In this document: positions 44,531 through 56,619 of the stretch, piece by piece
Numbering within the stretch: the first letter of the stretch is position 1
Layout of the letters: every line of letters begins with the position of its first letter
Assembly (NCBI GenBank): GCA_047967505.1
Contig: CM106541.1
Strand: one strand, 5' to 3'
Source: Dipteris shenzhenensis
Taxonomy: Eukaryota > Polypodiophyta > Polypodiopsida > Gleicheniales
Length of the DNA stretch: 64,000 bases
Program-made: the position numbers and the translations under genes
Notes under the pieces: generated by a model
What the model saw: the letters and a program-made list of their open reading frames with translations, nothing else
Databases searched by the model: none
Told to the model about the DNA's origin: nothing

Positions 44531-44638
44531 CATTATTATATATGATACTTACCTACAAACAAAAAAATATTAAAGTATGACCAACATTATTATATATAAT
44601 ACTTACCTACAAACAAAAAAATATTAAAGTATGACCAC
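44531..44638. repeat. 54 bp tandem duplication
   Basis: CATTATTATATATRATACTTACCTAC... is repeated twice back to back (44531-44584 and 44585-44638) with one or two differences. Confidence 0.9.
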
Positions 44639-45002
44639 CAGTCAATTTTTTTTCTCATATGCAAAATGTGTATGGATCTTGTCACATGTAAGTTGTGAAA
44701 ATAGTTGGAATATAAATCAAAGCTTGTGCTTTTGGGTGTGGGAATGAAAAACAAAGCTCGAGCTTTTGGGTGGGAGGGCTAAGTTATTAAAGATGAGAAT
44801 GTTCTTGGGGAGCAACATTATAGGGGTGGGCTTGAACAAAAAGATAGAGAAGGCCAAGAAAATTGCAAGCCGTCGATTTCTAACCATGGAGGCTGCCAGA
44901 GATACTTTGCTCTGGCTGAAGTTGACTAAGGGTGTTTGCCCAACGTTCATTGAATGCATCTCCAAGTGGGCATGCTCAAGGTGAGCCAAGTGTGTAAACA
45001 CC
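44639..45002 (-). other. 3' flank of the polyketide synthase gene
   Basis: Immediately downstream of the PKS stop on the minus strand and likely to contain its 3' UTR. No clear AATAAA was found. The short open frames here (44717-45076 minus, 44766-44984 plus) show no domain. Confidence 0.4.
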
Positions 45003-46509
45003 CTAAGAGCAACGCCGGAGAAGAGCACCCTCAATGGTGACACCTGGGCCGAAGGCAACGGATATGCCCCATTCACAGCCGGACTGCATGTCGGCCGGAG
45101 AGTCTCTCCGTCGAAGTTCGTCCAGCACGAACAGCACCGTCGACGCCGATATGTTGCCGTAGTTCTCCAGTATGTGCCGGCTCGCCGCTAGCTTCTCCGG
45201 CACTAGCTGCATCGCTTCCTCCACCGCATTCAATATCGCAGGCCCTCCCGAATGCACCGCCCAGAACACGTCGTTGAACCCAGGCTTCCCCGGCGCATTC
45301 TCCAACGCCGTCTTGCAGAAGTTCCCTACGTGCTTGCTCACCAGCGCCGGTAAAGTCCTGTCCAAGTAGAACTGTAGCCCTTCCAGCTTTAACGTCCCTT
45401 CGATTATCTTCTCGGAATCCGGCGCTAGCACCTCCCCCACCCAGTGGATCTCGTACAGTGGCCTCTCAATCCTTGGCTTCGGACTCGCTCCCACTATCAC
45501 CCCCGATGCTCCGTCCCCGAAGAGCGCCGTTCCCACTAAATCGTACGGGAACTTCTCGTTCGGCGCCCGGAACGTCGGTGCTGCAAGCTCGCTGCAGCAT
45601 ATCAGAATCCTCGACTCGGGGTTGTTCTCCGCTAAGTCCTTCGCCACTCGAAGTGCCGTCACACCCGCGTAGCACCCCAACATGTAGAGCATCACCCGAT
45701 TTACGTCGGGCCTCAGACCCAAAGACTTTGTCAGCATCACGTCGGCCCCCGGAATGGCTATTCCGGTTAAGGTTGCCACCACCAGATGGGTAATCTCGGA
45801 GGCGGGACGTCCCCACTCTTTGATAGCCTCGACGGCTGCCTCATGTGCAAGCTTGGGGACCTCCTCTGCGAAGATGGCATTCCTCTGCTCCAAGCTCGGC
45901 TCTCCTGGGGTGTAGAATTCGGGATGCTCTTTAAGAAACTTGTCCGTCAAGATGGAGTACCTTGTCTTGATGCCCGATCTGTCACCTGCAGAAAACCAGG
46001 TGATTAAGACTCGAGAAAGAACTGTCGGTCGCCTACATCGAAAGAACACAGACCTTGACTTGAGCTTCATACCCCAACTCGTTAAGATGTCTTCTCTTCA
46101 ACACACGACTAACGCTACCGACATGTAGAAACTGCGTACACAACAGAAAATGACATCAGAGATACTCACAAATGCGCTGCATCTTTTTTTTCAGCTCCTG
46201 CTTCTCGCTGCAGTTCGTGATGTCAAAGTACCAGTCGGTGTAAGTAGCCTGATCGATCTTGTTGGGGGGGTTGGCTCTACCCATGGCAAGAATGGAAGCA
46301 CGAGGTTTCTCGACGGTGGGAGGGAAAACGCGGGGGCCAGGGGTGAGGCGAGGAGAAGGTGGTTCAACCCAGGTAGGGGAGAGGGGAAGAGGAGCGCGGG
46401 GGGAAGGCTGCTCGACCCAAGTGGTGCAGGTGCGGGGGGTGCCAGGAGCGGGATCTCTTTGCACCCATTCACGGCGACCTTGGGCAGCGACTTCGACCTC
46501 GAGAAACAT
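45003..46509 (-). CDS. Type III polyketide synthase, chalcone-synthase-like
   Basis: A homodimeric cytosolic enzyme family that extends a CoA starter with malonyl-CoA to give phenolic or pyrone products. Two exons on the minus strand, 46509-46170 and 45985-45003, joined by a 184 bp GT-AG intron that splits a Cys codon (T|GT), the conserved intron site of plant CHS genes. Predicted 440 residues against about 390-400 usual. The catalytic triad is present: Cys218 ('MLGCYAGVTALR'), His358 ('FWAVHSGGPAIL'), Asn391 ('LENYGNISAST'); gatekeeper Phe269 and Phe319 also match. Differences from CHS: GFGPG is AFGPG (424-428), and the loop before PGAD reads T-L-T-G-I-A-I. About 70 Pro/Ser-rich N-terminal residues are extra; a later start is possible. 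The exons are GC-rich against AT-rich flanks. Product unknown; CHS itself is less likely. Confidence 0.92.
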
Positions 46510-46643
46510 GGTGCGAGAGGAAAGGTGGGGCAGAAACTGTAGTGTAAGGAGGTGGGAAGAGGAGAAGCTAGCAAAGGTAAAAAGGGTAGGGAGCAGAATG
46601 GCGAATGAGATGATGCTTGATGAAGGAGACGACAGCCCGTCGG

Positions 46644-46654
46644 CTACATATAGT
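46644..46654 (-). promoter_or_regulatory. Candidate TATA box for the polyketide synthase
   Basis: The minus strand reads ACTATATGTAG about 140 bp upstream of the first Met, a sensible distance for a 5' UTR of about 100 bases. Farther upstream an ACGTGT word (about 46731-46736, plus strand) and a TTGACC word (about 46828) resemble ABRE/G-box and W-box cores. All are short and may be chance. Confidence 0.4.
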
Positions 46655-48004
46655 TGCAGTTCTCTGACTTGTTCAAAACAAATATGTTCACCTTTGAACG
46701 AGTCCTTGGCCCAGATTCAAGCCTCCAAGAGAACGTGTGAATGTGCCTTATCTTCAATGACGAAAGAGAGGAAAGGCCAAACTCGATGGTAGTCTAGTAG
46801 TAGTCTACTTCGGAGGTGGGCGTGGCTTTGACCGGCACTGTGTATTTGGGCCCGGTGGCGACACGAGTCGCCCAAGGGCCTCGACGATCCTTGTGGCCAT
46901 TGGTAATCACACCCCCATTAATGTGGCATGCGTGAACTTGAAAAATGCACACCCCTCCCACACCTAGGTACATGCATTTCTCCCATGTGGGACTAGGCCT
47001 TTATTTTGTTATGTGCATCAAGATACGATGTTACTCATCCATGGTCTAGTGACGTGAGTATAGACAGTTTGCACACAAAAGCATGTATGGATACTTCTGC
47101 ATGCAAGGCAATGTCACATTTTTCGGTATGTACACTCGCACATAGAAGCCTGCATGTATGTATACTTTGCATGGAACGCAAAGTTACTTTGGCAAACTAA
47201 GAACGAATTAAATTAGTTCAATAAATTAGGTAGAGGATGTCTAGAGAGAGTCGAGGATTCTCAACAAATCACAATTTAGATATGTTTCAAAGAAACTTAG
47301 TGCAATGGCCAATAAAAATGGAAGAGAGCTTAAGTTCTTAGACATCTCTTAGTCACTACTAATTGGTTTCAAGCCTTAAGCCTTGTATTATTAGCCTCAA
47401 CTTTCAAGCATCTATGGACGAAGTCACCCCACATAAATCAAAGATTTATCATCCATGAATTTCATCCATAAGGGTTAGGAATAAGTGCTATTATATAGAC
47501 CTTTAAGCTTGATAGTGCCACATTACTTGAAATTGTTGTAAACCTCTTGACTTAAAGTTTTTTATATCCCCTTGTGTGTAAAGTATGCTTTATCTTTCCA
47601 TATAAAAATATCTTCCTTCTCCAAAAAGTTGTGGATAACAAATCAATTATTTGCTAGCTAGTCAAATCAAGTAAAGACAAAAAGTAGTCATGCCTCTTTT
47701 ATATCATGTTCTCTAATATTCAATAATCCCTAATTCGATTTGTCCTAACTGAATCCAATCATACCAATGAATTAAATAGGTTTAATCACTCTCTTGGAAA
47801 CTAGTGCATATTTATGCTCATGTTTTCCTCTCCTCTTCAACCTCAAGTCTCCTCAGTTGTGAGCACACTATTATAAACATGTAATTGCCCACGTGACCCT
47901 CGATCTTGACATCAATACGTGTTTTCATGACCTCAAGAGTTAGTCGTTCACCATAGGAAAAATATTCATGTCCAACATTTACATGTTGTCATAGGGCTAA
48001 AAAT

Positions 48005-48062
48005 GTCACTATGTACATACATATATATATACATAAATATATACATACATACAGATAGAGAT

Positions 48063-48107
<45 letters not shown>
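48005..48107. repeat. (ATAC)/(AT) and (GA)n microsatellite
   Basis: Irregular ACATACATATAT words run into about 21 GA units (48065-48107). Confidence 0.95.
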
Positions 48108-49508
48108 ATTGATGTTACTCAGGACCCCTAGCTTGAAAAAAAAAGGAAACATTTAAATCACCATAAGGTGGAGAGGAATGGGTTACGAGTAATAAGTTGT
48201 AAAGTCCCATGTAAAATATGCTACTTCATAAAAACTAAGTTAGTCATGGAAGATTTTTTTTAGAGGGATGCAAGGAGCATATCTTTTTCTCAATGGCCCC
48301 CTCTTTGAAAAGTGTTAATATTTGGCCAACAACTCATATATCTTTTGAAAAAGCATCATTCAATGCTTACACTATTTTCCATATTCTTATGCCTGATATA
48401 GTGCAATCTAGGCAATTTTTGGCAATAAATGGCTTTAAAGCCCCATTTTTCTCAATTTTCAGTGATGTTTCTTATCTTGTGGATAATTGTCCAAGATTCC
48501 CCAAATTTCACCCGATCTAAGAAATTGCCCCCAAAAGAAGCATTGGAGGTACGGTCAAGAAGGTTAGAACTTATGATCAAATTTTATGAACTACAAAACC
48601 AATAGCATAGCTTCAGTCAAGCATGCTATTCCAATATAATTAGAAAAAGGATAAGCTATTTGAAATGATTAAGAATATTTCAATATCTAAATCGCCCCAC
48701 CCCCCTCCCCCATCATCTGTGCCCCCCTAAAGAAAAGGGTGCAAGGACACCCCATTGACACATGAAACAGAGGACTACGAAGCCCAATCACATTTAAGGA
48801 GCCTTCTACCAACAAGAGCTTATCTTTAAAGTAAGTGACTTCTCAATTTTGCAAAGAAGATAAATTAGGGAACTCCCACAAATCATACAAAAGAAAGAAA
48901 ACATAAGGCAACTGAGATTTTTTGTCCATCATCTATGCTTACCCCCATAATCTTTGGCATTGGTTTAAGACATGTAGTTACTTATAGGTACATATGTAGC
49001 TATGACAATTTCATATAGACTTCGTTTTATAATTGAGAACATTCATCTTTGATTTTGAAAATGAACTCCAAAAATTGTGACCCATGGCTCACTCATGTTA
49101 GGTTCCATATTGAGTCTCTACATTCATTTGTGTAAAAATTTACCCACAATCCTTTGTTACATATGTAGTCATCACCTGCCCTAGTGAAAATACGTAAAGC
49201 TCATTTATAACATATGTAACAATCAAGACATCTTTTTCAATCATGTCATGTTTGCAATGCCAAAAGTGCACACCAACATTTATTGAATAAGTTATACTCT
49301 CACTTTAGGTTGGTAATACTTTCCTTTCAAAGTTAAAGTGTACATTTTATTTCTCCATTAAATGGACAAGTAACCTGACCCGTCTATGATGGGCTAGAGA
49401 CCCACTTCGCCAGGTCTCAAGGTTGCAATAATGGATTGAGTTTAAGAAAATTTAAGGTTTCATTTATAAATCTCAAATGTTGAGGAATTTTAAGAAAATT
49501 TGTGAAAA

Positions 49509-49610
49509 ACACACACACACACACACACACACACAAATATTCAAGAATTTTCAGTTGTCTTTCATTAAACCAAACTTCTAAACACACACACACACTCTCT
49601 CTCTCACAAA
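49509..49610. repeat. Two (CA)n tracts and a (CT)n tract
   Basis: CA runs at 49509-49536 and about 49583-49594, then CT repeats to about 49606. Confidence 0.9.
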
Positions 49611-50813
49611 ACACTAAATATTCAAATATAAATAAATATCTTATAATGTACAAAAGTTATTTCAAATCTTGGCTTATGATTCTCATGATGCTCTAACAAA
49701 AAAAAATCTCTATAACAGAGTACTTCAAAATATTACATCTGAAAGTGGAGTCACATGTTCGAACATGAAATATCCACTACCAAGGATCGAGTAATATGTC
49801 CAAATACACATCCGTGAACAAAGTCATAACTGAAAAAGAAAAACATGCCTAGAAAAGCATGCGCGGCATAAACATCCCTAGAAACATCCATAGAAAAGCC
49901 TGTGGCCATGTGCTCCATGTCTGCCATGTCCGTGTTGGCGACGAACATACCACGGACTACGAACAATCGGTTCTGGACCCACATCAAACAAACAAAAAAT
50001 TTAAGGACTATAATTATTGAGCCATAAAACTTTTATAACTATATGTTGATACTTTTATAACTATATGTTGATGAAACCTAACTCATTCGTTAGAGTACTT
50101 ACTCAGACGCAAAGGACTATGAATAATGGGGACAAAGGTGTACGTTTAGTCCCCATTTTGCCCTCGATAGAAAGCCCATAATCTCACACATGCATGGCAA
50201 CCAAACCAACAGACAGTGATGGTATGTGGTCCATCATCTCCCAAGTGTTCTCGTCCCCCCAAAAGACGATTTACATGGAGGTTCATTACAAACCTTGAAT
50301 CAGGAACAAACCTAAAATAAAACATTAGCATGTTTGCCCACTCATATATAACCCAAATAACATTTTGTTCCAACAAAGATAAGCAACAAACAGTATACAT
50401 GTTTTCTACCCAAAGGTAGCTCTCTAGCTCAAGCAGGTCCAACAATAGTTGTGTGCTCTCCAGAGACCTCCACCCCGCAGGATTTGCATCTTTCTAAAAG
50501 TCAATGACTCTAGTATTAAATAGGTTGACATAGAACTTAGCTATCAAGCAATTATGTACTTGCCACCCGCAACTCTTGTTTCGGTGACAAATGTAAACTG
50601 CCTAGACATCCTATTGCATTGCAAGAAAGAGTATCAATCCATATATACAGGAAAAAACAATAGACTTTCTAAACCACAATTTCTAGAGAAAGTAGTCTAT
50701 AGTATATTGCAAACCCATAACTTAAATGGAAAATCATTTTTCACAGAGTACACACAAAACTTCAAAAAGCTAGACATTGTCAAGGAAAGGACAAAGTCAT
50801 GAAATATTACATC

Positions 50814-51164
50814 TCACTCAATATATTTGTATATATAGCTAGCATTCCCCAAGACATATGACAGTTCTTGGATTGAATATTGAATGAATAAAAAAGAAGC
50901 TATACAAAGCTTACATAAATGAAGATTTGCCACCCAAGAATGTCTTAGGAGGGCTTGAAAGAACAATGGTATACTCCTAGGCTCTTGTTGTTGTGCCAGT
51001 TGCAAAACTTCCTTGTATACAACATTTGTGGTAGAAGTCTTTTTTGTATCCTCATCACTGACATTAGAAACATTCTTTGGAATGAACACCTTAACAACGT
51101 TCGATACTTGAACACACGAGAATGCCACATACAACTGCCCATGATTGAACACAGGCGTCACCAA
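50814..51164 (-). pseudogene. Helitron helicase C-terminal fragment
   Basis: 'TPVFNHGQLYVAFSCVQVSN' and 'TTNVVYKEVLQLAQQQ' match the end of Helitron Pif1-like helicases, normally SHGQLYVALSRV...; the Arg of helicase motif VI is Cys here. The frame is open for about 116 codons. Confidence 0.85.
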
Positions 51165-52540
51165 CTACCATCATCTTGAAATATGATGTTATTGCACATT
51201 GGAAGATGAACCTGCAACCTTTGCATGTCTGGTTTTTCATCATGCATGGCATACTCATAAATATGCCAACATGCTTCTGATGCTAACACGTAACGTGCAT
51301 CTAGGTAGCTACTGATCTCATCAATGCCAGCATTGACTGGGTCGTGCAACTGCCCTTGTCCTTCCGCACAATTTAGCTACATTCTAATGATTGCCCTATC
51401 ATGGCCCTTGTATAAATACTTAACTGCAGTAATAGTGGAGCAAATTTCCACATTGACGTGTGCCTTGTACTTCAGGGACAGGAAAGGATTAAATGGCACA
51501 ATCCATCGATTATCTATTCTACCCCCTTATACCTGTATCTACCATCATCGCAACGTATGTAAACATGATACCCATCATTGCCAACCATAGTAGACTGAGA
51601 GAATGCACGTGGATAGCGACGAAAGCATTTGCCTTCAACCATGCAAGTTGCAGAGACATTCATTGCACCACATGGGCCATGGACATTGCATTGTCTAATA
51701 ATCTCATGCAACTCTAGGAACAGTGTTTTATCCGTAACTCTGCACACACCAATCGATCATAGTGACTGATCTCCAAAGTTTTGAAGGCACCTTCTAAAAT
51801 TAACAGAATATGTGAGTGTGGTAGACCTCTCTTTTGGAACTCAATCACACATACGTATCCAGCTACCTTCCCAAACAAATTATCTTTTATAATCTATTAC
51901 ATCATATCCTTATGTTTTTCATAAAAAGCGCAAGTTGTCAAATTTGGTCGATCTTGTGCAGTTTCCTGGCAATAGCCCTTCAAATATTTTTGGCCATTTT
52001 GGATTAGATGAATGTGATAAATAAATCATGTTTTCCCTTTTTTCTCACAATCGCTAGTACATCCTTGCAGAGCTAACACATGTATCGAGGCCTTCCCATA
52101 AAAGAAGATGGGAGCACAACACTACGCCCTGCAACATTGCCTAGTACAGTGCATGCCCCATCAGTTGCATTTACCATGTCCATCAATCCTTGATAGAGAC
52201 TTCTGCATGCAAAGAGGCTTGATTGTTGCGTATCCATACCATCCTAGACTCTTCTATGCTACTATATGCATCAACAATGTATTGCTATAGTAATCTCCCC
52301 CCATGTAGAAGACATGCATTTGTATCAGATCTCACTTGCAAATGGTATATGCATAATACTCTCTCTAGGTGACACATCTTTATCCCCGCATCTCATGCAG
52401 TGGTATGTGATTGGGAACATCACTATGGGGGATACATAGATGCCAGCCATCCTCACCTCGAGGAAACAAAAGAACATACATGAGTGGCATGTATGATCAA
52501 TGCAAATTAGATATTCTAATGACAACCCCATCACGGCTTG
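51158..52540 (-). pseudogene. Helitron Rep domain
   Basis: Would nick and join DNA during rolling-circle transposition. The HUH metal motif is in 'EFQKRGLPHSHILLIL', with the H-S-H codons at 51810-51818. N-terminal to it are 'YMPLMYVLLFPRGEDGWHL' (about 52440-52495) and 'HGGRLL' with 'YIVDAYSSIEESRMVWIRNN' (about 52200-52310). C-terminal to it are 'CNVHGPCGAMN' with 'CMVEGKCFRRYPRAF' (51514-51747) and 'DARYVLASEACWHIYEY' (51158-51349). It is broken by several stops and shifts. Confidence 0.88.
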
Positions 52541-53620
52541 AAATATGAATGTCTCAGGTGCCCAACATCGAAGTCATCCACTTGTCCTGGCATGATGGCA
52601 GCAACCTCGCTTGCTATAGGAGCCAAGTATTGCCTTGAGGTTGAGCGGCTCTCACAAATGACCATCCTCAAGTTTGCATGTGGATTTGTTCTCAGCACTT
52701 GTCCCACAGCTATCAATGCACGTGCATATGGATTGTACTCATGCATTGTACTCATGCATCATCCTTTGCAGCAACTCCAAAATGCCTAGATCCAAACCAG
52801 ACATCCCATTCAGACGGTTTTACAGTTCATGATATGTATCATAAACATGCAATTGTGCAAAATGTGGCATCTCTTGCCTAGCCTCATCAGGCACACCTAG
52901 TGGTACACACTGCTGTGGACACAAAAGTTCGGTATACCCCCATTCCCAACGAACATGTGATCAATCTCGGCTCCCAATGACTTCTTAAATAGTTTGCTAT
53001 TGGCATCATTTTTGTGTAAAAGAACTTTTAAAATCTTAGGTGGTTCTTCGAATGGCAACAACGACACGCAACCAACTTTGCAACAATGCTTCCCCACGAT
53101 CCGATGCATATTTAATCGTGTCTTGTTTCCACAGTTGAGCATGGCAAAGACTGCATGTATGATTCATGGATCCAAGTTAATGAATAGCAGGAGCACTAAA
53201 GACCAGTGGATATAAAGATGGGTGCTCTACATCATCCCTTAATGGAAATCGATGCAAGATTGAGAGGCTTCCCCTCACACCTAAAACCACATCCCTATTG
53301 CCAACAATGCATTCTTGTGCTCTCAAATGATTAGGGGCCCTAGTTGCAACTATTTGAGTAGGTGTACTTATTACTAGAGCATCTACTACATTTATTTCAC
53401 CAACAGATTGTTGATGCACATTACTTATTGCTAAGGTATCCATTACATTTCTTCCACAATCATATTGATGCACATTCAATGGAAAATCAGGGAGGGATGT
53501 ATTTTCTACTAATCCCAAATGGAAAGAATCCTTTCTTGCATGTAGTTGCTCTCCCACACTACCAATTGTAGTGACCAGAATGTTTTGTTCTTGACTTCTT
53601 TGTTCATGCACTTAGTTCTG
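52541..53620 (-). pseudogene. Helitron Rep N-terminal region
   Basis: 52541-52755 reads 'NPHANLRMVICESRSTSRQY' and 'EVAAIMPGQVDDFDVGHL', the segment before the Rep core. 52897-53142 carries the Cys-rich N-terminal motif ('CGNKTRLNMHRIVGKHCCKV', 'LLPFEEPPKILKVLL'). 53177-53611 is a 144-codon open frame with an internal near-repeat ('NVMDTLAISNVHQQS' and 'INVVDALVIS') that would precede it; its family link is by position only. Confidence 0.72.
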
Positions 53621-53724
53621 ATCCCTATCCCTAAAGTTTGTACTTATGAACTCCACAGTTACTCTCAGGTTTCTAACACTTTGTTTTTTTGACATTTTTT
53701 TATCTGGCAACTCTACGACGTGCC

Positions 53725-54000
53725 TCATGTGCTGAATGCAATAAATTTATTGTATTGAGGGACCTTGAATTTTGTGCATTGCCATGCTAGACCACTTTGT
53801 CCGTGCATTTGATTTTGTTGTCTATATTGACCGACTTCTACACCCATAGATTCCTCAGTTATCCACATGACCCTAGTACCTTGTGTTTTCAACACTGTTC
53901 TTTGTCTAGCATGAACACAATGGGCCATCCGCGTTGAATCCAATAATCTTCTCCTATGAGGCCTTAGTGAATGTAATCTCTCTTCTATTCCTTTTGCCAT
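53725..54000 (-). pseudogene. Probable N-terminal part of the Helitron protein
   Basis: A 91-codon basic open frame starting MAKGIEERLHSLRPHRRRLL. It has no recognised domain; it is placed with the Helitron because it is on the same strand and immediately upstream. The copia element was inserted 44 bp beyond its start. Confidence 0.4.
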
Positions 54001-54043
54001 CTTCTATTTACAAGCACAACTATATATATCTCATACTCCATCT

Positions 54044-54214
54044 TGTGGGGGTTAAAGGTCACTGTGCCTTTACCCTGGTTATGTACAATACTCAAACACA
54101 TATATAAATGAATGAAAAAGAAGATTAGGGTGGTTTTGCACCCACCAAAACTTGTGTGGCTCTCTGTTTCTCTCTCTCCCTCTTCCGTTCTTGCTTATGT
54201 TGAGAGCACTCTCA
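54044..54214 (+). repeat. 5' LTR of complete copia element
   Basis: TGTGGGGGTTAAAGG to ACTCTCA, with a CT-rich second half and CAAACACATATATAAATG, a possible TATA region, at about 54093-54111. Preceded by CATCT. Confidence 0.96.
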
Positions 54215-54216
54215 AC

Positions 54217-54228
54217 TGGTATCAAAGC
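54217..54228 (+). promoter_or_regulatory. Primer-binding site (initiator Met tRNA type)
   Basis: TGGTATCAAAGC two bases after the LTR. It is identical to the site of the left gypsy element and one base from the canonical TGGTATCAGAGC. Confidence 0.85.
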
Positions 54229-55665
54229 TCGGGTGATCTAGTTGAGCATGCGTGAATGCTTGAAGCTCAGCAGCTCTGTGGGAGGAAGAAGAAGCTCTGT
54301 GGGAAGCTTTGTGGGTGACTTTACTTGCATCCGAGTGTGTAGAGATCTTGGAGGAACCTTTGGAAAAGTCACTTTGGTTTTGCGAAGTGGTTTTGAGAGC
54401 CTGTTCAGTGTTTTCAAAGAAAAAGTCGTTTTTTGAGCTTTTCCCTGTTCCGTTCAATGACAGAGACTCCGTATTAACTTGTAGAGGCAACTATTGCTTG
54501 ATTTTGGTGTCCACTTCACTTCAAGATCTTGGAAACACCTTCATTCTTGAATCTGGGATCATTTCATTAGATTTTTGACTCACTGTGTCAGTTTCTACGT
54601 TTTTCTGCCCGGGTGTTGGAACTCAAGTTTGGAGCAACCATTTGCAGATCTCTCAGTTCCGGTGGACTCAGGAGGTCCTAAAACTTCTACGTTGCTCATC
54701 ATTCGCACTCCGATGGAGTTTACAAACAGCTCTGTTTCCAAAAACGTTTTTTAGTCCGTGTGTTGGACCCAGTGATTGAGACCACGGTTTCCAAAACCGT
54801 CTGTCCCATTGCATTCCAGACACCCAAAAACCCCTACCTGTCAGTTCTTACACGATTCGGTGGAGGATTTTCAGAGTTATAGATCTCTGTGTATTCGATT
54901 TCGTCTCTCTGTTATGCATTTTTCATTCTAAGGTTTTGAAACCTTAGATTTATGCCACATGGCAGTGGATAAGTGTTGACTCCTATTTCTCACTCATCGG
55001 TTGGGATTTTGGAGTTCTGGCAGAAGAGAGATATTGCAGATTTTCTTGATGAGTCCGATTATGCAATGGCGCCCATGTTTTGAGGCATCTCAGGTTCTAT
55101 TTTCACTAGCGGTCATTACCGTGAGACTATGATTTCTTGAGCATACCTTATGCAGATCACTCTGGTTGCAGTTTGAGCAGTGTGCGCTCATTTGTGGTGT
55201 GCATTGGGTTGTAGTGGATGATTTATAGGCCATTTGGATGCATTACAGTCCTTATTGGATGCGCTGATAGGCCCAAATTGCCTTGTGGGATGCTATTTTT
55301 ATGGACGCTTTGCACATGGATGCTATTTTATGCTGAGGGCCAGCTTGACACATTGCAGGTGATGCACTGATAGTGCTATGCTCTCTTGGATGAGATATTA
55401 TTAATGCATATGCCAGTGGACAGTGTTTGTGCTTGAGTCATTTGGCACTTATTGGCATTTTGGATTGCCATTGCAGTTGGCATTTTCTTTTGGGCCAGAT
55501 TTGCTCATATGGATGCATAGGATATGCACATGAGTCAAATGCTTTGAGACATGAGTTTTGGTGATATTTCACTCTATTGTGGCATACACATTTGGGTGCA
55601 CCTGGTATTTGGTGTGATTCTCTCTTGTAGGCACTAGCATTTGGGATTTTTGCTTCATTTGCATC
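54229..55665 (+). other. Long untranslated leader of the copia element
   Basis: About 1.4 kb between primer site and gag, with only short frames of no known domain. It is T-rich in its second half. Confidence 0.7.
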
Positions 55666-56565
55666 ATGGCATCCTCTTCCATGTCTGAAAAGGAGTTTTT
55701 TAGCATTAAAAACTTTGATGGGACAAACTTTTCTTTGTGGAAAGAACAAATAAGGGATGTGCTTATTCAAAAGAAGCAGATTAAACCCTTGGCAGGGATT
55801 GAAGCTAAGCCTACAAATATGTCTGAGGATGATTGGAATGAGTTGGATGCATTAGCAAAATCTACTATTAGACTTCATCTTGTAGAGTCAGTTTATTTCA
55901 CAGTAGCAAATGAGCAGACTACAGAAGATTTGTGGAAGAAACTGTGTGCCACTTATGAAAAGGAAACTGCCTCTAATAAAGTTTACCTCATGAAGAGGTT
56001 GTTTGAGCTGCAGATGAAGGAAGGGGTCTCCATTGCTTCTCACTTGAATGAATTCAATATTATTTTCAGCTAGCTTCAGGCTCAAAAGATGAATTTTGAT
56101 GCGAAGACTAAGGCAATACTTCTCTTACGTTCATTGCCATCCTCATGGGATACCTTCCGTATAGCTGTTAGTAACTCTGCACCTGGTGGAGTACTGAAAT
56201 TTGATGATGTTGTGGGTAGCTTGTTAGCCGAGGAGATTAGACGGAAGTCTACGGACGGCAACAAGCAGGATGCAGCCTTAAATGTGCAAAGGGGCAGATC
56301 ACATTTCAGGGGGAAGTCCCAAGAAAGAGGGAAGTCTCGTAGCAAATCTAGGGCACGGAACATTGAGTGTTACCACTGTGGCAAGAAGGGCCATATGAAA
56401 AAGGATTGCTACAAGCTGAAAAGAGAGCAAAAGGATAAGAAAAAGAATGCAAATTGGGGTGCAAATCAAAAGGAAGAGAGTCCAAGGGAGGACAAAGGAA
56501 AAGTGAAGATCGAGGAGACAATGCAGTCACACATGATAGTGATAATACGTTCTCTTCATGTCTAG
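55666..56565 (+). pseudogene. Copia gag with zinc knuckle
   Basis: Starts MASSSMSEKEFFSIKNFDGT, typical of copia gag ('NFSLWKEQIRDVL' follows). The capsid region has 'TTEDLWKKLCATYEKE' and 'LMKRLFELQMKEG', with a TAG at 56071-56073, then 'LLLRSLPSSWDTFRIAV'. A basic RGRSHFRGKSQERGKSRSKS linker leads to the knuckle CYHCGKKGHMKKDC. Apart from the one stop, the 300-codon frame is open to 56565. Confidence 0.92.
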
Positions 56566-56619
56566 TTTATCTGCAGAGTTGCTTACCACTTCAGATGATG
56601 CATATTCCCAGGATTGAAT

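Larger units (their letters stand above)
46800..50813. other. Intergenic sequence between PKS and Helitron
   Basis: AT-rich. It contains microsatellites and many short frames without motifs (for example 48293-48520 plus, 49751-49987 minus, 50146-50445 minus). Near 49377-49425 there is a GACCCGTCTATGATGGG... block that recurs, inverted and diverged, near 62750. No gene recognised. Confidence 0.45.
50814..54000 (-). mobile_element. Helitron remnant with Rep and helicase C-terminus
   Basis: Minus-strand pieces in RepHel order: N-terminal zinc-finger region, the linker with YVLLFPxGEDGWH, the HGGRL segment, the HUH Rep core, the HGPCG region, the ARYVxASEACW region, then directly the C-terminal end of the Pif1-type helicase. 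Nearly every piece is in a different frame. Terminal TC and CTRR ends with a hairpin were not located, so the boundaries given are those of the coding trace. Confidence 0.88.

Noticed and set aside
45458-45816. Overlapping ORFs of 111 and 116 codons within the polyketide synthase
   Set aside because: Shadows produced by the GC-rich PKS exon; no motif, and the PKS frame explains the region.
46150-46792. Gly/Arg-rich plus-strand ORFs opposite PKS exon 1
   Set aside because: Antisense to the Pro-rich exon 1; composition mirrors it.
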